Shown here: positions 12,600 to 24,142 of the stretch, piece by piece
Layout of the letters: each line of letters opens with the position of its first letter
Position numbering within the stretch: position 1 is the first letter of the stretch
Source: Macrocystis pyrifera
Taxonomy: Eukaryota; Sar; Phaeophyceae; Laminariales; Laminariaceae
NCBI GenBank assembly: GCA_031763025.1
Contig: JASSKH010000024.1
Coordinates: 10,872,087 to 10,936,086 of the forward strand
Length of the DNA stretch: 64,000 bases
Reading direction: 5' to 3'
Notes under the pieces: model-generated
The model's input: only the letters and a program-made list of their open reading frames with translations
Database searches by the model: none
Told to the model about the DNA's origin: nothing
Made by a program: the position numbers and the translations under genes

Positions 12600-13090
12600 G
12601 GTGGCGGCACGCGGTCGCGGAAGAGACGTCGCACGGTTTGCAGAGCCTTGCCTAGCAAATTTAAGCCGCGCCACAGGGGTGGCTGGCGTGCAGGAATAGC
12701 GTCAGCCCTGTATCCGATGCCCCATATGAGGTCGTAAGGACTAGCTTCCGCGAGAAGTTTGTCGCCTGTGTCCAAGAGGTGGGTTCGCATGGCGGGGTTT
12801 TGAGCGAACTTGGCGTAAGAGCCGACAAGCACGATATTTCCTCGCTCGCGTTCCCACTCGGCGAGATCGAAGTTACGGACCTCGTCCATATTGCTTGTGC
12901 AGGCGGGGGTCAGACACGCGTATGATGGGTTGTAGGGTCTGATGGTCTCTGAAGAGGCGACTCTTTTCGGCAGCGAAGAACTGTTCGCCGCAGGAATAAG
13001 AGATGCCTTAAACCGTAAAACGGGAAGGCGTCCATTGCGAAAAGCAAGAGGGGGGCTGCCAGAAGAACACGATGTCGCGCGTGCAGTACT
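12600..13090 (-). other. NADAR (YbiA-like, PF08719 type) domain within the gypsy element
   Basis: The minus strand carries hallmark blocks of the NADAR family. In one open frame: FDLAEWERER, YAKFAQNPAMRTHLLDTGDK, LLAEASPYDLIWGIGYRAD and WRGLNLLGKALQTVRRL. Just upstream lie a W-x-PPS-x-FSQW block and an EQFFAAEKSRLF block, which match the N-terminal part of the same family. NADAR enzymes are known to remove ADP-ribose from nucleobase adducts and to act on riboflavin-pathway intermediates. Here the domain is collinear with gag upstream and protease downstream, on the element's coding strand and with no sign of introns. It is treated as a fossil part of the element. Domain recognition is strong; any role in the element is inference. 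Confidence 0.85.
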
Positions 13091-13869
13091 CTTGGGTAGG
13101 ATCAAACGCGGCGGTATTCACCGTCGCGCGAGAAGAAGCGGGGAGTGTGTCAGACACATTCCCGGAAAAGCAGTTGGGGGTCTCTCTCTCGCTGGGAGAC
13201 GGGTCCCAACCTGCTTCCTGCCTTGCCATGCCAGGGCCTCGTTATCGAGGCCGGGGTGGGAGGCGCATTCGCCTGGACCGGTCGTGTTTGCTGTCCCCGA
13301 GACATTTCGGGGAGGGGCAGGGGGCTCCCGACCGGTCCACCTTGACTGGGTGAGCGAAATATCCGCCATGTGGGCGGGGGGCATTTGGAGTGCGTCCACA
13401 GAAAATAGTGTTGTCAGCACGGCCCGGGCGGCTCGCGGGGTCTATTCTCTCAGATCACCTCGTCGTAACTCGTCTGGGTAAGAAGGGGTGCATTTTGGCG
13501 CCAAGGGCGTAGCTGCGTTTAAGCCCTGTGGGGGACATGTGACGCCCTGTCGGGGACACTTGTTCTCCACCAGCTCAGTGGCCTCCGTCGAAACGCCGTG
13601 GCTCAAAGAAGAATCTTCCGCTACGCTCTGGTCAGGATGAAAATCAGAGCTGACTACACTCCGATCGTCTTCGATAATAGTGCGCAGAGGGAGATTCCGA
13701 TAGGTCTTGCTTGAGGACCTCGAGCGGAGCGCCCGTTGTTCTCGAGGGGCCTGTGTTCCTGTACCCGCACCTCAAGACGATCCTCACATCCTGGGAGTCA
13801 CTCCTGGATATGGTGGTTGCCTCAAAAGATGAAGTCGGGGAAGACGCACGCGGAAAATTAGTCGTTTAC

Positions 13870-14335
13870 GCGGGGACCAGGAGTGCCGGGCACTCCTGGT
13901 GTTCGCGGCGGAGAGGCTACGGCGGCAATCATGCAGTCGTCTTCGCCAGGACCAGGAGCGACAAGCATGCCTGGTGCCGGTGGGGAAGAGCCTACGGCAG
14001 CTGGAAGGCGGCCGTTTTCGCGGAGACCAGGGGCGGTACTCATACCTGGTGCCGGCCGTGAACATGTAATACCTACGGTCTCAACCAAAGGACCGTCTTC
14101 GCGGGGACCAGGAGCGGTACGCATACCTGGTGCCGGCGGTGAAGAATATGTAGTATCTACGGTCTCAACCAGGGGACCGTCTTCGCGAGGACCAGGAGCG
14201 GTACGCATACCTGGTGCCGGCGGTGATGAGCATGTCTTACCCACGGTCTCAACCCGAGGACCGTCTTCGCGGAGACCAGGAGCGGTACGCATACCTGGTG
14301 CTGGCAGTGAAGGGGAAACGCTGTCGCCGGGGGGG
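13870..14335 (-). repeat. 84-bp in-frame minisatellite encoding Pro-rich repeats in the gypsy element
   Basis: About five to six tandem units with an 84-bp period: GACCGTCTTCGCG starts at 14091, 14175 and 14259. On the coding (minus) strand the unit is 28 residues with the core APGMRTAPGPREDGPLVETV. The period is a multiple of three, so the reading frame is preserved. It lies in the spacer between the gag zinc knuckle and the NADAR domain. Confidence 0.85.
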
Positions 14336-16574
14336 CGATGGTCAGTGCCTGGGTCAAACGTGCTTCCCGTGAGTGCTATCGGCGGGATGGGAAGTTCAAA
14401 CGTACCGCCGTTGGGCAGTCAATTGGAGCGGAAGGTCCCTGGCTGACGTCCATTGGGGTTGGGGTCAGCAACAGATCCGTAGCGCATACCCGGGGCCTGG
14501 GGGCTGGAGGAAAGCCCCGGGGGAGCGCCGTGCTGGGGTTGGAAAACCGTCAGCGAAGTGGCTAATTGGCCACCACTTTGAGAGCCTCCAGCATTACCTT
14601 GTTGTTGCGCGCCACCGTGACGAAACTGACCAGAGTTGGAGTGCCCGTGGTCGTTACGGCGGTTATTGCCGTAGCGACGAGACGAATTTTTGTTGCGATG
14701 CGACGAAGGCGACGAGCGTGTGTTTTCGCCGCCAACGTGGGTAGGACGGCGATATGAGTGCATGTGGCGCTGCCAACGGCGGTAGGTTTCGCCGTTATCA
14801 CCAAGTCGACCTAGCTCGGGGTTGAGAAAGTGGCTAGAGTTGGTGAAGGGGGCAGCGCACGTCTTAAATGAGTGATCCGTGCCATGGCAGTTGAGACAAT
14901 GGCCCTTGATCTTCCTAAAGACTTGGCGCTTTTCTTCGGGAGTGGTAAAGGGCGTCCATAATTGAATGTCATTGTTGAGAAATATTCGGATACTTGAAAT
15001 ACCTCGTCCCAAGCAGTCGAATTAGCAGGCCATTCGGCCGCGGACGACGAAAATGGATCAGGGAAACGAGCTGATGCTGCGACATTCATCACGATTGGGT
15101 TTCGAGATGACCCCGATGCGCCTTTAAAAGGCTGCGGCGCGGCCGATCGGCCTTGGGTGCGACCGCTTGCATGCGAGCGCAAAGAAAGACCCGCGAGGGG
15201 TGGAAGCGTAAAATGTTTTTCGCTGTTGATGGCGGGAGTCTTACTAGTTGAAAGTCCACTAAACGCCAACCACATGTCGTCGATAGACCCAAAAGGCTTC
15301 GACGCCGTCGCTAAATCTCTCGGGTACAAGACCAGCATGAGACTCGGGGTACTGCTCGCTAACGCTGTTACGAACAACCTCTAGCACAACCTCAACGCCT
15401 GGGGCGAAGACCTGGTCACTGTTCGTAATGGACGCTATCAACAAGCGAAAAGCCCGAGAATAGTCCGCGAAAGGCGTCTTGGTGGCTACCCCAAACGAAT
15501 GGAGCTTGGTCATGGCTGCACTTCGGTCGCCATGGTCGAAGTGGGAGCTGATGAGGCGGAGTAGCAGCTTAAAGGCGTCCGGGCCACTGGTTCCTTTCAT
15601 GAGACTCCGTTTCACCTGCCGAAAAAAATTCGTCGAAGGTGTTAGTGAGGTCAAAGGTCGAAGGTTTGTCGGGTGTGATGGCTCTCTGAACGCATTTGCG
15701 AAGCGGAAGTTCCCACCCGGGAACCCAAGACTGGGAGTCAAGCTCGTCAGAGCATTTCTCGTCACATCGTACTAGTATGTCTGCTGCTGCAAGTTTGACA
15801 CTACGTGTCAACTGGTGTGCTGTGTCGGTTTTGTCGAGAGCTGCGCGAAACGGCATAGGTGTGACACGTTCGATTTTGTGGGCGTCGATGTTGGCGTAAG
15901 CACGCTTTACGGCAGCATTGTGGGCTTCGTCACTCTCTGCTGCGACAGCTTTGACGGTAGCTTGACGTACGTCTGCTGCCGTTGAGGACAACGAGAGCGC
16001 ACGGTCGTCGGTGGCTGGTTCGCTAGGTGACAGTTGGTGGAGACCAGCACCGGAAGAAATATGGAGAAGGGAGGGAACCACTTGCCTGGGGGTTTGCAGC
16101 TGGGCGACGTCCGATTCGGTGTTGTTGGCGTCTGCTGTGGCAGGGGTCGAGCGCTGGCGAGGGCCCTTGCCCAATTTTCGAGACTTAGGTCCCGACGAGG
16201 ACGAAGCGCTACGTGAAGAAGGGCTGCGAGAGGAGGAGGCGCCGCCGCTGCGGTCGCGGCGACCCTTGGGGTCGACGCCGCGCGAACCGCGTTTGCGTGT
16301 CAGGGCGGGGTCGGTGGCGGGGAGAGCACCGTCCGGCCAGGTGGGGGTGCGTATGGCGTGTTGATGCGCCTTACGGGGGGCGAACAGGAGGTCGCAGGCC
16401 GTGTTCATTGTTGCCGTTGGCAACGAAGCGTCAGGGCTCGTTAGCACCATGTTCAGGGTCCCCACTGGGAAGGCGTCCATGAAAGCCAGCAGTGAGCGAC
16501 CCGCGGAGTACACCACCTTCGCGTGCTCTGGGCGGAAGGCGGTTTGCGTGGTTCCTTTGTTTTCTTGACGCCAG

Positions 16575-16863
16575 TGTTAAGTGTAAGACAGTATGGACCT
16601 AGGGACCCACTACTGCTAGCAGGTTGACGCCTTTGGCTCTGTTCTGGTCACTTACACGAGGTGCTTGACGATGTTATAAGCTCTGGTATTAGTTGCTGTT
16701 TGCCTCGCCAGATGTCTTCTGAACGAAGGGGCGAGGCGCTCATCAGAAAAGCAGGCGACAACACCTGCCAGGTATGACGAGGGGACGATTGCTACAAACC
16801 AAAACGCCACAACAGGGGAGAGGGGACATAACGCCGCAGCAGGGGAGAGGGGATACCATAACA
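16575..16863 (-). repeat. Gypsy-element LTR, right copy (inverted)
   Basis: A 289-bp repeat beginning TGTTAAGTGTAAG and ending ACCATAACA on the plus strand. It is the reverse complement of 10020-10311. It abuts the gag end of the element. The minus-strand bases just inside it read CTGGCGTC, the position expected for a primer-binding site. Confidence 0.85.
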
Positions 16864-17029
16864 CTAGCCCACCCTGAAGGGTCGTATATGCAGATTCATA
16901 GAACACTCAGGTAAGAACAAAAACAATCCGGAGAATGGATCGAAGATGCGGCACTTCACAACCCACTCCCATACCTCTAACTTGCAAGGCGGTAGCCGAT
17001 TACACGTGCACACTGCCTTACACTTAACA

Positions 17030-17230
17030 GTCTGATATATTATTTATAGTCGTTGTATTAGAAGACATAGGAGGAGAGATAGAGCGGAGCGTACCTCGTA
17101 GCTCGGAGCGGAGAACGGTGTGCTCGAACTCTCCTCATGAACACACGGCAAAACTTATAATAGCGCCAGCGAAGATACACCCGACCCTCTACAACTTGTA
17201 ACCGTCGCTGCCGGAACGGTCCAAACGAAC
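17030..17230 (-). repeat. Left copia LTR, distal part
   Basis: Continues the LTR begun at 9975-10019. Shared landmarks with 20900-21003 and 24687-24777 are GGAGCGGAGAACGG, GCTCGAACTCTCCTCA, ACACGGCAAAA and CCAAACGAAC. The join to 9975-10019 is separated by the gypsy insertion. Confidence 0.85.
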
Positions 17231-20200
17231 TCCCTCCCTGGCTCTTCACAGCAGTGACGAGACCGAAGAGACTTTCAAGACATGCTAGGACCTAAGAACG
17301 GCCAACGACAGTCCCGCAGGAGGAAACCCGGCCATTGGGTCAAAACCCCCTGTATATAACACATATACTCCAAACCATTGCAATTGAAACAACGGCCGCA
17401 TTCAAAACGATGACCATGGCCAGAAAATAAAATGCCAAGTGGTGCCCTACTCCCCCAAGCGCAGGGTCGGCGACCTGACAAAATATTCCTCGCATCACTC
17501 AAACATGGTACTCATCGAATAATGCTCATGCTCCCTTATTCACCCTCCAAAGGCAGATTCAACAAGAATCTACGGTGAGACTTAAAAGCGGTCGCAGCAA
17601 GGGATTTCGTCAAAATATCCGCGTGTTGCTCTTCCGAAGCTACGAACTGAATGCCTTGTTATCCTCGAAAACCCGAACACATGATCCGCTTAGCTCTGGA
17701 TAAACAAACGACTGCACCGCGCCCGTAAACAAAGCTCCTTCACCCCTTCACCCAGGGCGAGATACTCTGCTTCTGCTGTGGACAACGTGACACACCTCTG
17801 CGTGCTACTTGTACAACTGACGGCCGCACCCCCTCGGGTAATTACCGTCCCCGACACCGAGCGCCTACCGTTCGACTTATCAGCAAAATCAGAATCACTA
17901 TACGCAGTCAAACCCAATCCCGAGCCCCGCACAAAGTCAATCCCACAGACCTGGTCCCGTGGAGGTAAGCCATAATCTTTAAACTACCTTCCAGTGCCTC
18001 TCCGTAGGGTTGTGGGAGTGACACGCCACAGCACGCACAGCGTTCCAGATGTCTGGCCTCGTCATGGTCGACAGCCACATCAAGCTGCCCACAGCTTCCC
18101 TGTATGGCCAGTCTCCTCCAAGTTCGTCCTCCTCTGTTGGGACCTAGTTCCACACCGTGGGTCGCGGGGATGTCAGAGGATGAGTTAACACCAAAATGAT
18201 TCAGCATGCATGCTCTCAATAAACGCCTTATGCGTAATCTCCAATGTCCCCACTTCCCAGTCGCGCTTGAAAGCACAACCAGTGTACAAGTCAGTTCGCC
18301 GAGGTTATTCGTGGGGAATTTCGTAACTAGCGCGGCATAGAAATATCTGCATGTCTCATCCGATCCTGCGATCACGATATCATCTACATGAATGGCTGAG
18401 ATCAGTTCTACCTTGCCGTCCACAACCATGCGAAACACACACGGATCAGACCTACACTGCTCCATACCGTACTCTACTACGGTCTTTACCACTAACCCAG
18501 TCCACTGCCGTCCGCTCTGCGTTAGACCATACAGTGATCCGTTTATTAATAGGCGGACGGTCTTTCCTGACACGTTACCACACCCACCGGGTAGTTTCAT
18601 GTACATCTCGGCGTCGAGTTTCGCGCGAACAAAAGCTTGTGCGACATCTAGATGAAAAATCTTTAAACCATGTTAATTGGCAACAGCCGCCAGAATTTTA
18701 ACTGGCGCTGACGAGGGAGTTGGTGCAAACGTTTGAAAGTAATCTACATCCTGCACCTGGCTAAAACCCTTAGCCACAAGTCTGGCCCTTGTCTTTACTA
18801 TCAGGCCATCCTTGTCCGTCTTGTAGGTAAACACCCACTTCGCACCTACAGGTTTCCGCCCTTGTGGCGGTGTCGCGGCTTCGTACGTACGTTTCGTTTT
18901 GTGACCGTCCGACTCAATTTTCATGGCCTCCTGCCACGCCGCTTTGTACTGAGAACGCTCTACATGTGCTATGGACTGCGGGGGCGGTTCTACGTCTTCT
19001 GCGAAACCACTCGGCATGCACCCGCTCAACTCCCCTCTATTCTTCACAGCAGGTCCTCCGGCCATCAAAGCCACTGCATCCTCCGTCGTTCAGCATGTAC
19101 GATTCAGCATAATCCCAGGCTTCGTCCACCACTCGTACGCTGCCGCAAGCAGCGCGTCTGCGGCTCCATCGTTCATCCGAAGCTGGTACACAGCAGGTGC
19201 ACCCTGCAGGCGTTGGATCTGATGCCGGGTCCGGCCCCGTACTGTCGGGGGGAGCCGTCCCCAGCTGCTGAGCTTGCGTGGCCTACCCGACAGGACCGCG
19301 GGGGGAACCTCACCGTTCCCTTGGCCGGTGTCGGAGGCTGATGCTGCGCCCGGGTCGCTTTTGGCCCTCCCTGCCGGGACCGAGGAGGCGCCCACGGCCC
19401 GCCCTTGAGACGAACCCATCGTCTCGGATGTTTCGTCGCCGGCCTCGCCAGCGGCAGGTGTCTGTTGCGCGCGCTCCTGCATAAACGCGTCCAGGTCAAA
19501 AACCCACGTCACGTCGAGGTCGTTCAAGTGAGCCAGACCGTCGTCCAGCTCGTCCACCACTCCCCAATTACCTCGATCCGACGTGCTCACTTCATCTGCC
19601 TCGGACCCCCCCTTTTCTGTAGAAAGCGAGTCATTCGCCTGGGCAGGTACAGGTGGTGCAGGCGACACGCGTTGCCAGGTGACTTTTCGCGTAATTAAAA
19701 CAGTGCGTTGCCTCGTCAGTACTCATACTGAATCTTGGGGGTAGTTGGGTGCAGGGCTAAGGTGAAAGCACTCTTGTGCTTTCACCTGTGACTTGTTTTC
19801 CCTCTTTACCTTGCAGTAGCCAGGCTTGAGGAAAGGTAGTAGTACTACGGGGGGGGAGCCACCATGCCACATCTCATGCGGCGACTTGCTCTCTGGGTTC
19901 GCTGTCGTTGCTGTGCGGTTCAGGGCGTCACACGCCCAGTGGGACGCTTCCGCCCACAACGATGCAGTGGCCGGGAGTTGCGCGCCAGGAAAAAGCTCTT
20001 GAGTCTGGATTCAGCTTGTCATTGCGGCCGTCTCAACCAAACCTAGCGCGCGCTCAGCTACTCCATTGAATTGGGGACTGTCGGCCGTCGTGAATTCCTG
20101 CTTCATCCCTCGTGATCTACACAGGTCTCCAAACTTGCCCCCGCGGAATTCACCACCCCGATCAAATCGGACGATTACCACCGTAGAAGGGACACCGTCT

Positions 20201-20855
20201 GCACGAGAATCCGCGAGGACCCTGCTCGACCAATTCCCCGGCGTCTGACTTATGGCGCATAAAGTACACCCACGTATACCGTGAAAAATCGTCTCGCACA
20301 ATGAGAGTATACCGCTTCCTCCCGAGAGACTATATCACCTTAGGTCCGCTCAAATCCACAAAAACCCTCCCGAGCTTCTTATGTGCTCGTGTGTGTGTGG
20401 ATTGCTTGATACCTTTTGCGGAGATCCTTAGTCATGGAGCACCCTCTGCACTCCAGCAGCTCTCCTTCGAGGACAATCCCTTGCTGCTCCGCGGTCTTGC
20501 GGAGTAGTAGTCAGGCTCAAGTCAGAGCGTTCGATCTTGTTTCCGTTAAGTGGGACCCTCTACAGCAGTCTGTACGGCTGCCGGGTCGTTGTGGGGAAAA
20601 TGCCTGTGCTGTGTTCGCCCCGGGGCAAACGCCCAACAAGTCTGCGATTAACATCAACGACTTCCACTGCGCGGCTGGACACTCCCTCGAGGACAACCCC
20701 TTGCTGCCTGCCTATGCTCCAACGCCAGCTTGAACTCACGTCACAGCTTTTGAACTTCACTCGAAGAATCGTGCTCCACTTGATCCGATCCCTTCGAAGG
20801 CATCATTCATTGGCTTCTGGTACCAGACAGAGCTCAAACGTTCATGTCACTAGTG

Positions 20856-21003
20856 TGTTCGTAGAGTCCAAGCTTGGATGCCCTGACCACCACGTGGTCT
20901 GATGAGATTCTTTCTAGTCGTTATTAGAGGACAGAGGAGGAGAGAGAGAGCGGAGCGTACCTCTTAGCTCGGAGCGGAGAACGGGGTGCTCGAACTCTCC
21001 TCA
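20856..21003 (-). repeat. Right copia LTR, proximal part
   Basis: Starts TGTTCGTAGAGTCC, includes GGATGCCCTGACCACCACGT (shared with 9975-10019) and runs to CTCCTCA, where the MITE is inserted. The LTR resumes at 24687. Confidence 0.85.
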
Positions 21004-22148
21004 AGCCGTGGTTGCACCCTGAGATAGTAGTGAATCTTTCCGGGGTGTTTGGCCGTCGTGCTTAAAGTCGACCACCCTGTTGATAAGTCCCAGGCAAAGA
21101 AAGATGATGTTTCAGGTTTTAGTATTATTCTCCCGGCAGAGTAGATACAGATGGAAGTGGCCCTGGTGGGGATCACGTACACCCACAGAAGTAACCACCA
21201 AATAATCTCATAATAAGCCAATATACCGAATAGTCATGAAACCGTCAAATACTGAACAAGCACATTCGAACACACTCCCTGCTTTTTCAGCAAAACAGCA
21301 ATGACAATTCAAGATAACAGAACAAAACTCATCTCCATGATCAAAAACCGACCAAAATATTTCAAGAGGAAACCTAACCTGTACCTTACAAGCAAAAACC
21401 TCTTCCTCCTGTATTAAACTATTGCAGATCTCCTTTGCAACAGCTCAATGCCGTAAAAACAAAACAATCATAGAGATAGCTAAATGATAGAACTCGCGAG
21501 GAACCCCATTCCCCGAGACACACGTCTCCCTGTGCCCCCTACTTCCGCCACAAATTATCAGATCGTAGCTAACGCGAGATACCAAATATCTTTCCCTATA
21601 GAGTTTGCCCGGCGCTTACTATTCCCGAAACAATATCCGTTTTGTGTCAGAACCAAAAAGAAAAACACTCCCTGTTTCTGGTTCAGTTCACTAGCTATCC
21701 TTGTTCCCTGAAATACTTCACCTTCCCACTCGTGAACCGAGATTTTCATCACCCCTAATCATGAATAATCATATCCACAATTTTTCATCTTCCAACTCGC
21801 GAACAAGATTTCAATCACCCATCAAGTTCGGAAATACAATATTGGTGGTAGAACAACCCATCAAGAATAAGCATACCCTCCCTTGTTCTGCAACCAATAG
21901 ACCGCAGTACAAAGACAAATCCCTGCCAAACTCAATGAAATCAGTATCCACCAATACCGCTGCATCTGCAATACACCTCTCAAGGTGCACCACGTACTCT
22001 TAATTCGCCAATCCGTCAACTAATAAATATCCGTCCCACCAGTCACCTTCTGGTCCTGTCTATACCACAAAGACTGTTTGATTTGAACATGGAAATTTAT
22101 TTATTTCAAAACTCCAGGCAAAACAAAAGGCTACGTATACCGTCGAGT

Positions 22149-22670
22149 AGACGATAGTATACCTCCGTACCATTTGCGACTTTCCCGGGATAAAAAAATA
22201 TGTTCCGTAACATTCAGAGATCCCTCATCAGTGGTAAACAATACATATCCCACATATCACCCACCACGTACCCGACGGCAAGAACGGTGACTATCACATA
22301 ATTTTTATCCCGAACACGTCGCCAATGGTTTTTATCATATACGACTTAATAACCGGAACGAATCCACACCCAGTCGAAAATGACACATCTCCATTTGACG
22401 AACCTACAGTAGACGATACTATACCTTCTTCGTACAACTCACGACTTTCCCGGGACACAAAATATAACGCACACCATTCAGATCTCCGTAACCAGTAATA
22501 AACGATACATATCCTATATATCATCCAGCACTTACCCGGAAAGAACGATAACTACCATATAATTTAGTATTCCCTAACACGTCGTAAACGGCATGTATCG
22601 ACTTTCCTTTATCCGGAACGAATCCAAATCCGGTCGAAAAAGACATATCTCCATTTGTACGATCAAAAAC
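22149..22670. repeat. 262-bp tandem duplication inside the short LTR element
   Basis: AGACGATA(G/C)TATACC followed by ACGACTTTCCCGGGA/TGCGACTTTCCCGGGA recurs at about 22149 and 22411. The copies share CATATCC, ACGTCG and CCGGAACGAATCCA(C/A)A blocks in the same order. A more diverged third copy may follow near 22815. No coding meaning is apparent. Confidence 0.7.
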
Positions 22671-23309
22671 GTATTTCGACCGACAGGTGTATCCAATCGC
22701 AAGAGAAAACTACTCCTCCGAATACCCACCAGAAGTACTAGACATAACGTCCCGCCCGCTAAGTAGCCGAATTACTAAAAAGCTCCAGCTGGCGAGATAC
22801 CTGTCTGTCCACTTCACGACCTTCCCGCAACATAAATACACACTTGCCCACAGACCCCCTCCAAACCTTTGAAATATGCGATATTCATGTATTGGTATTT
22901 GTCCAGTTGCTCTTCTGGGCCTGCCGACATCGAACACGGAGCGCATCGAAGCGCAGTGGATGTCGTATTCGGCAGTAACATTTCTAACCAAAACACGAAA
23001 ATACGCATTTTCAACTACCAGGTGGGGGACGGGGGGGTACTCATCACGTATATCTTCCAGAAAAAGAAGTCCAAACAATACTTCCGTACGTATCATCTAG
23101 TATTATCGCACATTTCATACGTACTCGTACGTACTACGAATCAATTCACGAAATTTCTACCCTCGTCGTGAAAAGAAACAAAACTTCACAAGGTAATAGT
23201 GGATCGAAGACCTACCATTACGAGTGCAGACGCTATCCCCTCGCCCCGCGTGTTGCTGGACCCATAAAAGGATCCAGCGGACGATCCAACCACGCCTGCC
23301 CCATCCACG

Positions 23310-23415
23310 ACCTCCCGCTGCTGCTGCTGCTGCTGCTGCTGCTTCCTTCCGCGGCTGCTGCTGCTGCTGTTCCTGACCTCCCGCTGCTGCTGCTCCTGCT
23401 GCTGCTGCTGTCGTC
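23310..23415 (-). repeat. CTG/CAG trinucleotide tracts
   Basis: Two clusters of CTG repeats separated by a GCGGCTGCTGCTGCTGCTG block. Read on the minus strand, as the element is transcribed, they give glutamine-rich stretches. Confidence 0.9.
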
Positions 23416-23725
23416 GTGTGCACGCGACTGCTGTGTCACGCGACTTGTTGCCGATGCAGACGTGCCCTCCTTCGTTACTAGTACTGCTGCAGCAGCACCC
23501 GATTCCCCCCACGTCCGCTCCCTCGACTACTACCACACCGTAGTCGAGTGCGCGTATCACGTACGCGGCTTTCCCGACCATGCCACATGGGTGGCCGGGT
23601 GCACACGGCCTGGCTCACCGTGCGACTTCACGCGAAAATGTGCAGATATGCTCCCATCCCCACAGCTCCCAGCCCCACCACAATCTCCCTGGGTGAGGTG
23701 CGCACGTAAAGTTTCGCACGACTTG

Positions 23726-24142
23726 TTATCCCCCGTGCCACTCCCCACGGAGGCGCCTACGGTTTTGTTGCTCCCACCGCAGGGCTTTTTCTTCTCCATT
23801 TAGCACGCCGTCGTATCTCCGGCATACTCCAAGAGCACCAACACAGCTTCCGCCCCCTTTTCCACCGAGGTGGCCATCTTCCGCGGAAACGCGTTTACCC
23901 TCCCGGCTCCCGTTGCCAACATCGGAGTGTTCCGACCCTGGCGTTGAAGCATCTCTCCCTGCTCCAACTGCAGTAGATAGCTGTTGCTGTCTACCGGATC
24001 CCATCTGTGCCATCATCTCGAGGATCTCGGCGTGATTCGCCTTTCGACGCTCCTCTGCGTCGGCGGCCGCCCGCTGCAGCCCCTCGAGGGCGAGGCCCTG
24101 CTCTAATACCATACCCCGAAGATCTTCTACTTCGTCACCCAT
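23726..24142 (-). other. Gag-like coiled-coil open frame of the short LTR element
   Basis: The first methionine after the right LTR opens a frame starting MGDEVEDLRGMVLEQGLALE. It continues with charged heptad-like sequence (EERRKANHAEILEMMAQMG) and then low-complexity Gly/Ser-rich sequence. The position right after the 5' LTR and the predicted coiled coil fit a gag-type protein. No zinc knuckle was seen. Treated as a fossil. Confidence 0.45.

Larger units (their letters stand above)
10020..17029 (-). mobile_element. Ty3/gypsy-like retroelement with inverted LTRs, broken
   Basis: Inserted into the left copia LTR, with GTCT at 10016-10019 and 17030-17033. Parts on the minus strand in order: gag about 16520-14400, with a CLNCHGTDHSFKTC zinc knuckle near 14898-14857; a proline-rich repeat region about 14340-13870; a NADAR-like domain about 13090-12600; aspartic protease about 12400-12050 (LLDTGSPQTF); pre-RT and reverse transcriptase about 11470-10310 (SPWASPVVVIPK, PIPRVDEVLDKLG). 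RNase H and integrase were not recognised. Terminal LTRs are inverted (10020-10311 and 16575-16863). A further 166 bp (16864-17029) ends in the same 3' tip, CACTTAACA, before the target duplication. Reading is interrupted at perhaps ten or more places, so it is a fossil. Confidence 0.85.

Noticed and set aside
10020-17029. DIRS-type retroelement, because the terminal repeats are inverted
   Set aside because: The reverse transcriptase, DTGS protease and gag zinc knuckle are gypsy-like, no tyrosine recombinase was seen, and a GTCT target duplication is present, which DIRS integration does not make.
23168-23803. Long plus-strand open frame rich in Leu and Ala
   Set aside because: It is the complement of CAG tracts and the gag-like region of a minus-strand LTR element; the Leu runs come from the CTG repeat.
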